DNA of 9,480 bases from Candidatus Cloacimonadota bacterium (GTDB lineage Bacteria; Cloacimonadota; Cloacimonadia; Cloacimonadales; TCS61), in NCBI GenBank assembly GCA_021157645.1, contig JAGGWC010000041.1:1-9480 (forward strand), in the 5' to 3' direction. Below are positions 1 through 5,694 of the stretch, piece after piece; within the stretch, counting starts at the first letter, position 1; the number at the start of each line of letters is the position of its first letter. A model generated the notes under the pieces. It was not told the origin of the DNA. It was given only the letters and a program-made list of their open reading frames with translations, and made no database searches. Both the position numbers and the translations under genes were made by a program.

Positions 1-99
1 ATATTCTTTATAATTTATAAATTATTAAATAAACTAAAGTATCTAATACTACTTTTCTGAAATTTATTTTAGCTGAATTGAAGTCAATTAAAAAAGTAA

Positions 100-118
100 A
101 GCGATCAGCCTGATCGCT
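100..118. terminator. Hairpin, possible intrinsic terminator
   Basis: Perfect inverted repeat: AGCGATCA (100-107) and TGATCGCT (111-118) around the loop GCC. On the minus strand the stem is followed by a T-rich tract (six Ts from 95 down to 90), as in an intrinsic terminator, but no minus-strand gene in the window ends here. On the + strand only TAAAATAAATT follows, which is a poor tail. It could be the terminator of a gene left of the window, or simply a repeat unit. Confidence 0.35.
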
Positions 119-128
119 AAAATAAATT

Positions 129-149
129 ACTCAATCTGGCAGATCGAGT
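129..149. repeat. Imperfect hairpin next to the 100-118 hairpin
   Basis: ACTCAATCT (129-137) faces AGATCGAGT (141-149) across the loop GGC. There is one non-paired position (133/145), which becomes a G-U pair if the minus strand is transcribed. It lies 10 nt from the previous hairpin, and both have a three-base GCC/GGC loop. Function unknown. Confidence 0.35.
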
Positions 150-246
150 TACAATAATCAAATCTTCTGTAGGAACTACTACCCTTAACCATCCGCAACA
201 ATCTTATAAATATCACATCGAACAATTCGAGGAATTGAAGCTACAT

Positions 247-302
247 TGTCGTCCTCACGAAAGTGGGGATCTTGTAGATTCCCGATCAAGTCGGGAATGA
301 CA
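247..302. repeat. Structured intergenic repeat-like element with two hairpins
   Basis: The ends are complementary: TGTC (247-250) and GACA (299-302). Inside lie two hairpins. The first is CCTCAC (253-258), loop GAAA (259-262) and GTGGGG (263-268), with one G-U pair. The second is ATTCCCGA (278-285), loop TCAAG and TCGGGAAT (291-298). It is more GC-rich than its surroundings. From memory, very similar wording occurs as a dispersed intergenic repeat in some bacterial genomes, but I could not check this. A 62-residue minus-strand ORF across it (185-373) is a shadow of the repeat, not a gene. Confidence 0.6.
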
Positions 303-389
303 TCGATGCTTTTGGACTTGCCCTGAAGCGAAGCTTGGGACGAGAACAAATTATATAAAGCTATTAACTTCATCCTACTCTTAACTCAA

Positions 390-412
390 GTTCCCAAGAC
401 AAACTTGGGAAC
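390..412. repeat. 9-bp-arm inverted repeat with a diverged partial copy upstream
   Basis: GTTCCCAAG (390-398) and CTTGGGAAC (404-412) form a perfect 9-bp stem around ACAAA, followed by GAGAA. A related right half, CTTGGGA then CGAGAA, occurs at 334-346, where the matching left arm is mostly lost. The two pieces look like members of one short palindromic repeat family. No U-tract follows, so a terminator role is unlikely. Confidence 0.5.
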
Positions 413-442
413 GAGAAATACAATCTAATTCTACATCTATAT

Positions 443-496
443 TGTACCGCAACGTTGTACGTTGCGTCCATCATTGACGTACAACGTCAATGTACA
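443..496. repeat. Two facing copies of a covarying hairpin repeat
   Basis: Copy 1 (443-466) reads TGTAC, CGCA, ACGT, TGT, ACGT, TGCG. Copy 2, read on the minus strand from 496 to 473, reads TGTAC, ATTG, ACGT, TGT, ACGT, CAAT. The flank, inner stem and loop are identical, while all four outer stem pairs differ and still pair. Copy 2 gains a ninth pair (472/492). The copies face each other across TCCATC (467-472). This indicates a structured repeat kept as a hairpin, in DNA or RNA. Its identity and function are unknown. Confidence 0.6.
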
Positions 497-528
497 TCGC
501 TTCAACAACAAATAATAAAATTCTTGCC

Positions 529-572
529 ATCCCAAAGAAGATAATTAAATTATTCACAAGTTTTTTTGGGAT
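529..572 (+). promoter_or_regulatory. Hairpin in the uvrB 5' leader, ending 8 nt before the start
   Basis: ATCCCAAA (529-536) pairs perfectly with TTTGGGAT (565-572). Pairing continues inward through 537-540 and 561-564, giving 12 pairs including two G-U, with a 20-nt AT-rich loop. The uvrB ATG is at 581, so the 3' arm contains the only purine cluster (GGGAT) that could serve as a ribosome site. This suggests a weak or structure-controlled translation start, but the role is inferred. No LexA-like operator is recognisable. Confidence 0.35.
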
Positions 573-580
573 AGAATAAA

Positions 581-2575
581 ATGAATAAATTTAAGTTAGT
601 CTCAAATTATCAACCAAGAGGTGACCAACCTCAGGCAATCTCTGCCTTAGTTGAGGGTATCGAGAATAACGAGAGATTCCAGACATTGCTCGGTGTTACA
701 GGTTCAGGGAAAACTTTCACGGTAGCTAACGTGATAAAGGAAGTTAATAAGCCAACATTGGTAATTTCCCATAATAAAACTCTTGCAGCTCAATTATATG
801 GTGAATTTAAACAGCTTTTTCCGGAAAATGCTGTTGAATTCTTTATAAGTTATTACGATTATTATCAACCGGAAGCTTACATTCCAGGTCAGGATGTATA
901 TATAGAAAAGGATTCAGACATAAATAGTCAGATTGAGAAACTGCGGTTACGTGCAACCATGAGTTTAATGGAACGCAGAGATGTGATCATTGTAGCAAGT
1001 GTGTCTTGTATTTATGGTTTGGGAACTCCAGAGAATTACCGTGATGCTCTTGTTCGATTAAAAGTGGGTGATATAATTGAGAGAGACGAACTTCTTAAAA
1101 AACTTATAGAAATCCATTATAGCAGGAATGATGTTGCTTTTGAACGTGGAGCTTTCAGGGTACGAGGAGATATTGTAGATATCTATCCAGCATATTTGGA
1201 AAATTCAATTAGAATAGAATTCTTTGGTGATGAAATAGAGAACATCTCCCGGATAAATCCTCTGAATAATAAGATATTAGAGGAAGTTGAAGAATATCCT
1301 ATTTATCCAGCAAATCATTTTATTACTTCCAAAGATACTCTTAAAAAAGCAACGGAACTAATTAAGGAAGAACTAAAAGATAGAGTGAATTACTTTGAGA
1401 AACATGGGAAATTATTAGAAGCTCAGCGAATAAATCAACGGGTAAATTTTGATATTGAAATGCTTAATGAGCTTGGATATTGTTCTGGTATCGAGAATTA
1501 TTCCCGCCATCTTACCGGTGGGAAAAAAGGTGACCCGCCATATTGTTTGTTAGATTATTTTCCTGATGATTTTCTTATGATCATAGATGAATCACACGCT
1601 TCAATTCCACAAATTCATGGGATGTTTGGTGGTGATTATACGCGAAAGAAAAATCTAATTGATTACGGTTTCAGACTTCCTTCTGCTTTTGATAATCGTC
1701 CCCTTAAATTTGAAGAATTTGAAAAAAAGATAAATCAAGTTATTTTTCTTTCAGCAACTCCCGCAGATTATGAACTTGAAAAAACTGAAGGTGTAATCGT
1801 TGAACAGGTAATTCGTCCAACTGGATTAACAGATCCTATAATTGAAATTAAACCAATAGAAACACAGGTTGATGATCTTATAAAGCAGATCAATGAACGA
1901 ACAGCTAAAAAAGAAAAAATATTAGTAACAACTCTAACTAAACGAATGGCAGAAGACTTAAGTGAATATTTAAGCAAAGCAGGAATTAGAACAAAATATT
2001 TGCATAGTGAGATTGGTACAATGGAGCGTTCTAAAATAATCAGAGAATTGCGATTGGATGAATTTGATGTTCTTGTTGGAATCAATTTACTTCGTGAAGG
2101 TCTTGACCTCCCTGAAGTATCACTGGTAGCAATTTTAGATGCCGATAAAGCAGGTTTCTTACGTTCAGCTAGATCACTCATACAAACTGCAGGAAGAGCC
2201 TCCAGAAATATCAATGGAAAAGTAATTTTTTATGCTGATAAAATCTCTTCAGCTATGCAGGAAGCAATCACAGAAACAGAGCGTAGAAGAGCTAAACAAA
2301 TACAGTTTAATTTAGTTAATAAAATTACCCCAAAAACTATTAAGAAAAACATTGACGACATAATGATCGCAACAAGTGTTGCCGACGGTTATCAAAAATC
2401 TGGTAAAAATGATGATAGATCAGATAGAGATAAGTTCAAGGATTATTTAGAGTTAGGTTCCATAGAAAGCATTGTGGAATTATTGGAAAAAGAAATGTAT
2501 GAAGCATCGGAAAATCTAAATTTTGAGAAAGCTGCTGAACTCAGAGACAGAATCTTTGAGCTTAAAGAACTGTAG
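581..2575 (+). CDS. uvrB: UvrABC excinuclease subunit B
   Basis: UvrB is the cytoplasmic damage-verifying helicase-like subunit of nucleotide excision repair. It is loaded by UvrA, then recruits UvrC for incision. The 664 residues match the usual family length. The N-terminus (FKLVSNYQPRGDQPQAI) is typical and supports the ATG at 581. Visible motifs are Walker A GVTGSGKT (38-45), the damage-probing beta-hairpin region beginning YYDYYQPEAYIP (91-102), Walker B-type DESH (336-339) and SATP (391-394). Helicase motifs V and VI follow around INLLREGLDLPEV and QTAGRASRN. A C-terminal UVR domain (about 630-664, with LNFEKAAELRDRI) would contact UvrC. No strong Shine-Dalgarno site precedes the start; a leader hairpin occupies that place. 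The gene appears monocistronic, is separated from the redox genes by 149 bp, and has no functional link to them that I can see. No frameshift or truncation. Confidence 0.98.
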   Translation: MNKFKLVSNYQPRGDQPQAISALVEGIENNERFQTLLGVTGSGKTFTVANVIKEVNKPTLVISHNKTLAAQLYGEFKQLFPENAVEFFISYYDYYQPEAYIPGQDVYIEKDSDINSQIEKLRLRATMSLMERRDVIIVASVSCIYGLGTPENYRDALVRLKVGDIIERDELLKKLIEIHYSRNDVAFERGAFRVRGDIVDIYPAYLENSIRIEFFGDEIENISRINPLNNKILEEVEEYPIYPANHFITSKDTLKKATELIKEELKDRVNYFEKHGKLLEAQRINQRVNFDIEMLNELGYCSGIENYSRHLTGGKKGDPPYCLLDYFPDDFLMIIDESHASIPQIHGMFGGDYTRKKNLIDYGFRLPSAFDNRPLKFEEFEKKINQVIFLSATPADYELEKTEGVIVEQVIRPTGLTDPIIEIKPIETQVDDLIKQINERTAKKEKILVTTLTKRMAEDLSEYLSKAGIRTKYLHSEIGTMERSKIIRELRLDEFDVLVGINLLREGLDLPEVSLVAILDADKAGFLRSARSLIQTAGRASRNINGKVIFYADKISSAMQEAITETERRRAKQIQFNLVNKITPKTIKKNIDDIMIATSVADGYQKSGKNDDRSDRDKFKDYLELGSIESIVELLEKEMYEASENLNFEKAAELRDRIFELKEL

Positions 2576-2724
2576 ATAGAGGTAACTAATACCAAAATGG
2601 ACTCGCAAGATATCTGTTTTAATTCAATAAAAATACAAATTCTAATAAATAACAATTTTAAAAAAATATCCAGAAAAATGGAAATTAATGGTGAATATTA
2701 TTATTATATCCATAAGGAGCGGTA
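2576..2724 (+). other. AT-rich gap between uvrB and the redox operon
   Basis: This 149-bp gap is the largest before the kor-hdr genes and so is the likely place for their promoter. It is very AT-rich, so -10-like hexamers are common and none stands out with a good -35 partner. I see no convincing terminator for uvrB: the palindrome AGATATCT (2608-2615) is short and lacks a proper tail. A good ribosome site, AAGGAG (2714-2719), sits 5 nt before the next start. Confidence 0.45.
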
Positions 2725-3048
2725 ATGCCTAAAACTCACAGGCCTGAGGATGTTGAAAGACTCAAAGTAGGAACCATAATTAGAAAAGATGATAAGCATT
2801 CTAAAATGGAAGTAGAAATTCCGGAAGTTAAATCTACAGGGGACTACAATAAAGCTCCTGTTTATATCTACTATGACTGGTGTAAGAAGTGTGGAATTTG
2901 TGTTGCCTTCTGTCCTACAGGTGCATTAGGAAGAAGACCAGACGGTGCACCATATGTTCCTCATCCCGAAAAATGTATTCATTGCGAGATGTGTGATAAA
3001 TTATGTCCTGATTTTGCCATCACAGGTGCTAAGAGGAAGGAGAAATAA
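2725..3048 (+). CDS. korD: 2-oxoacid:ferredoxin oxidoreductase, delta (ferredoxin) subunit
   Basis: This small cytoplasmic protein has 107 residues and two [4Fe-4S] motifs: CKKCGICVAFCP (C53, C56, C59, C63) and CIHCEMCDKLCP (C84, C87, C90, C94). It is the electron-carrying delta subunit of a four-subunit oxidoreductase, passing electrons between the beta-subunit cluster and soluble ferredoxin. The first 45 or so residues are a charged extension ahead of the cluster domain (VYIYYDWC, typical of KorD/OorD). The start is fixed by AAGGAG (2714-2719), 5 nt upstream. Its stop TAA overlaps the korA ATG by one base, so it is co-translated with the catalytic subunits. The order D-A-B-C is the one I know from 2-oxoglutarate enzymes such as OorDABC. 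The subunit type is secure; the substrate is judged from the whole cluster. Confidence 0.92.
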   Translation: MPKTHRPEDVERLKVGTIIRKDDKHSKMEVEIPEVKSTGDYNKAPVYIYYDWCKKCGICVAFCPTGALGRRPDGAPYVPHPEKCIHCEMCDKLCPDFAITGAKRKEK

Positions 3049-4220
3049 TGCAGAGTAATAAATCAAAACTAAAAACCGTATTAATGCAAGGCAATGAAGC
3101 TATTGCTCGTGGTGCTCTGGCTGCAGGACTTGATTTTTTTGCAGGCTATCCAATCACGCCTTCTACAGAGATTGCTGAGATCTGCTCAGTTGAATTACCT
3201 AAATTTGGAGGTAAATTTCTCCAGATGGAAGATGAAATTGCCAGTATTTCTGCAATTATTGGAGCCTCACTTGCTGGAGCAAAAACGATGACAGCAACAA
3301 GTGGTCCCGGCTATTCACTTATGACAGAAGGTATAGGATTTGCTAAAATGACAGAGACACCCTGTGTTGTAGTGAATGTAATGCGGGGAGGACCAAGTAC
3401 AGGTCTTCCTACTAAACCATCTCAAGCTGATATTATGCAAGCTAAGTGGGGAAATCATGGAGATGCTCCTGCAATAGTTTTATATCCAAACTCGGTAAGC
3501 GAAAGTTATGAACTTTCCATAAGGGCAATGAATCTTGCAGAAAAGTACAGAACTTGCGTTGTTCTTCTTTCTGATGAGGTACTTGGTCATATGCGTGAAC
3601 CTATTGAATTACCGAATCTAGCAAATGTAAAAATTGTAAAAAGAATTACACCAACTAAACCACCAGAATGGTATCAGCACTATCCGGATAATCCTAAATA
3701 TCCAATGCCTAAAGCCAGTTTTGGTGAAGGTTATCGCTTCCATGTAACAGGTCTTTCCCATGACTCCAAAGGATTTCCCACAAACAGAGCAGATGAAACA
3801 GCAGTTTTGATGTCTCGACTTCGTAATAAAATTTTACATCACATAGATGACATAGTGCAGTTAGAAAGTTTCCAGATGGAAGATGCCAAAGTTGCTATCT
3901 TTGCAGCAGGAATCACATCTCGAGCTGCCAAAGAAGCTGTTATGATTGCTCGAAAAAATGGAGTGAAAGTCGGAATGCTTAGACCGCTGACCATCTGGCC
4001 ATTCCCGGATGCTGCAGTTCGTAAATTATTGGAAGATCAAGAAACAATAATTATTCCCGAATTAAATGAAGGTCAGCTTTCTCGCGAAATAAAGAGAGTA
4101 ATGGGATGTTCTTGGAATTCCGAATCTAAAACATGTAAGTACATTGTGCAATTAAACAAAACGAATGGACAATTGATCACGCCCGAGGAAATTTTTAATT
4201 TAATTAAGGAGGTAATATAA
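3048..4220 (+). CDS. korA: 2-oxoacid (probably 2-oxoglutarate):ferredoxin oxidoreductase, alpha subunit
   Basis: Together with KorB this catalyses reversible CoA-dependent oxidative decarboxylation: 2-oxoglutarate + CoA + oxidised ferredoxin to succinyl-CoA + CO2 + reduced ferredoxin. The 390-residue chain carries the pyrimidine-binding domain, with GYPITPSTEI (33-42), a QMEDE segment (59-63) holding the acidic residue expected to activate thiamine diphosphate, TATSGPGYSLM (82-92) and RGGPSTGLPTKPSQADI (113-129). The second half (about 280-390) is the domain II-type fold (TIWPFPDAAVRKLL, PELNEGQLSREI). Its ATG overlaps the korD stop (TAATG) and is served by AAGGAG (3037-3042). Length and signatures fit KorA. 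Related enzymes for branched-chain or aryl oxoacids share the fold, so the substrate is probable rather than proven. Confidence 0.93.
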   Translation: MQSNKSKLKTVLMQGNEAIARGALAAGLDFFAGYPITPSTEIAEICSVELPKFGGKFLQMEDEIASISAIIGASLAGAKTMTATSGPGYSLMTEGIGFAKMTETPCVVVNVMRGGPSTGLPTKPSQADIMQAKWGNHGDAPAIVLYPNSVSESYELSIRAMNLAEKYRTCVVLLSDEVLGHMREPIELPNLANVKIVKRITPTKPPEWYQHYPDNPKYPMPKASFGEGYRFHVTGLSHDSKGFPTNRADETAVLMSRLRNKILHHIDDIVQLESFQMEDAKVAIFAAGITSRAAKEAVMIARKNGVKVGMLRPLTIWPFPDAAVRKLLEDQETIIIPELNEGQLSREIKRVMGCSWNSESKTCKYIVQLNKTNGQLITPEEIFNLIKEVI

Positions 4221-4221
4221 A

Positions 4222-5073
4222 ATGCAGAAAATACCTCAGAGACAAATTCATAAATATTTGAGACACGATAAGAAATTTCCACATGTATGGTGTCCTGGAT
4301 GCAGTAACGGTATAGTTCTGGGAGCTACGATCAGAGCAATAGCTGAACTCGGTTTTGAAAGAGATAATGTGGCTATGGTTTCAGGAATTGGCTGTTCCAG
4401 CAGAATGCCTGTTTATGCCGATTTCAACACGCTGCACAGCTTGCACGGTAGAGCAATCGCCTATGCTACAGGTATTAAAATGTATAAGCCAGAGATGGAA
4501 GTCGTTGTTATAACTGGTGATGGCGATGGTACAGCAATAGGTGGAAATCACTTTATTCATGCAGCTCGAAGAAATATTGATCTTACGGTTATCTTGATAA
4601 ATAATTATATTTATGGTATGACAGGAGGACAATACTCTCCAACAACACCTCATGGTGATAATTCAACAACAACACAGTATGGTAATATCGATCCAACTTT
4701 TGATATTTGCAAATTAGCTATCGGTGCAGGTGCAACGTTTGTTGCCAGAACTTCTGCTTACCATGTTGATGAATCTAAATCTTTCATAATGCAGGCTTTA
4801 AAACATAAAGGATTCTCACTGGTTGAAATAATAAGTGCCTGTCCTGTTATTTATGGAAAATTGAATAAAAAGGGTGATGCTCCTGCAATGATGAAATCAA
4901 TGAAAGAAAATATTATTCCAGTTAAACAGTATGAAAAATTATCACAAGAGGATAGAATTAATAAACAAACCAGAGGAATATTATTTCACGATACTGAAAA
5001 GAAAGAATATACTGCTGCCTATCAAGAATTAATTGATTCTTTAAAGAAGCCGGAGGAAGAAAGCAATGAGTAA
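4222..5073 (+). CDS. korB: 2-oxoacid (probably 2-oxoglutarate):ferredoxin oxidoreductase, beta subunit
   Basis: This is the thiamine diphosphate- and cluster-binding subunit of the oxidoreductase. The 283 residues include the thiamine diphosphate motif, GDGDGTAIGGNH (99-110) running to NN at 127-128, followed by YGMTGGQYSPTTP. Four cysteines suited to hold the proximal [4Fe-4S] cluster are present: C24 and C27 (CPGC), C58 (GIGCSSR) and C207 (ACP). HGRA (75-78) is also conserved in the family. Electrons from substrate decarboxylation pass through this cluster to KorD. The start lies 1 nt after the korA stop, and its ribosome site AAGGAGG (4206-4212) is inside the 3' end of korA, indicating coupled translation. 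The 3' end overlaps korC by 8 bp. Length is normal; nothing is missing. Confidence 0.94.
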   Translation: MQKIPQRQIHKYLRHDKKFPHVWCPGCSNGIVLGATIRAIAELGFERDNVAMVSGIGCSSRMPVYADFNTLHSLHGRAIAYATGIKMYKPEMEVVVITGDGDGTAIGGNHFIHAARRNIDLTVILINNYIYGMTGGQYSPTTPHGDNSTTTQYGNIDPTFDICKLAIGAGATFVARTSAYHVDESKSFIMQALKHKGFSLVEIISACPVIYGKLNKKGDAPAMMKSMKENIIPVKQYEKLSQEDRINKQTRGILFHDTEKKEYTAAYQELIDSLKKPEEESNE

Positions 5074-5620
5074 AGAAACTTTCAAATGGGAGATCAGATT
5101 GAGCGGCAGTGGAGGTCAAGGTTTAATAACTGCAGGCATAATTCTTGCCAGAGCAGCAGTGTTAGATAAATTATTAGTAACACAAACACAGAGTTACGGA
5201 CCCGAATCACGTGGTGGTTACAGTCGTGCTGATGTCATTATTAGTAACAAGGAATTTTACTATCCTGAAGCTGTAAACTTTGATGTTTTGCTTTCTCTTA
5301 CCCAAGATGCTTGTGAAGCATATGCAAAGAATCTGAAAGATTCAGGTATTTTAATTGCAGATACAACTAATGTAAAAAATATTGTTCCTATGAATGCTAA
5401 AATTTACGAGCTACCTCTCACGGAAATAGCTATGGAAAAATTAGGAACAATACTTCCTACAAATATTTTATCACTGGCATTTTTGGTTAAAATTACTGGA
5501 GTCGTTTCAGAAAGTTCTCTAAAAAAAGCAGTCTCTGATTCGCTTAAACCCCAATTCAAAAACTTGAATCTAAAAGCAATAAAAATAGGTTTTGAACTTG
5601 CTAATAGATATAAAAAATAA
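5066..5620 (+). CDS. korC: 2-oxoacid (probably 2-oxoglutarate):ferredoxin oxidoreductase, gamma subunit
   Basis: The 184-residue gamma subunit belongs to the pyruvate/ketoisovalerate oxidoreductase catalytic-domain family, which closes over the active site and helps bind CoA. Signatures are the glycine-rich GSGGQG (14-19) near the N-terminus and SYGPESRGG (43-51), followed by the ADV(I) strand typical of the family. The ATG at 5066 overlaps the last codons of korB by 8 bp and is preceded by GGAGG (5052-5056) at good spacing. A 74-bp AT-rich gap follows with no hairpin or U-tract, so transcription probably continues into hdrA. With this subunit the alpha-beta-gamma-delta set is complete. Confidence 0.93.
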   Translation: MSKETFKWEIRLSGSGGQGLITAGIILARAAVLDKLLVTQTQSYGPESRGGYSRADVIISNKEFYYPEAVNFDVLLSLTQDACEAYAKNLKDSGILIADTTNVKNIVPMNAKIYELPLTEIAMEKLGTILPTNILSLAFLVKITGVVSESSLKKAVSDSLKPQFKNLNLKAIKIGFELANRYKK

Positions 5621-5694
5621 ATGAAGTTTAATTAGTAATTAGATACCAAGAATTAATTTTATAATCTTGAATAAATAAAGGAGTTTTTCTCTAT

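Larger units (their letters stand above)
1..580. other. Non-coding, repeat-rich leader upstream of uvrB
   Basis: All frames are broken by stops apart from short chance ORFs, and no start with a ribosome site or recognisable protein is visible. The stretch holds several separate inverted-repeat elements, listed individually: hairpins near 100-118 and 129-149, a structured element at 247-302, a hairpin at 390-412, a facing pair of hairpins at 443-496 and a hairpin touching the uvrB start at 529-572. Positions 1-99 are very AT-rich, with nothing identifiable. The mix looks like an intergenic site that has collected short dispersed repeats. I see no tRNA, rRNA or confident promoter. Confidence 0.75.

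Noticed and set aside
185..373. 62-residue minus-strand ORF with a start codon
   Set aside because: It runs through the structured repeat at 247-302, has no ribosome site and resembles no protein; it is a translated repeat.
443..496. Palindromes as LexA/SOS operators for uvrB
   Set aside because: They do not match the SOS-box patterns I know, lie about 85-140 bp upstream, and the stem sequences vary between copies, which fits a repeat better than a fixed operator.
1768..2214. 148-residue minus-strand ORF inside uvrB
   Set aside because: Antisense shadow of conserved UvrB helicase motifs, with no ribosome site or recognisable domain.
2616..2650. Possible sigma-70 promoter (TTTAAT at 2618-2623, TCTAAT at 2641-2646)
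   Set aside because: Spacing is acceptable but the -35 is poor, and in such AT-rich sequence similar pairs are expected by chance.
5621..5694. Terminator between korC and hdrA
   Set aside because: The gap contains only AT-rich sequence with repeated TAATTA words and no stem followed by a U-tract, so the operon probably continues.
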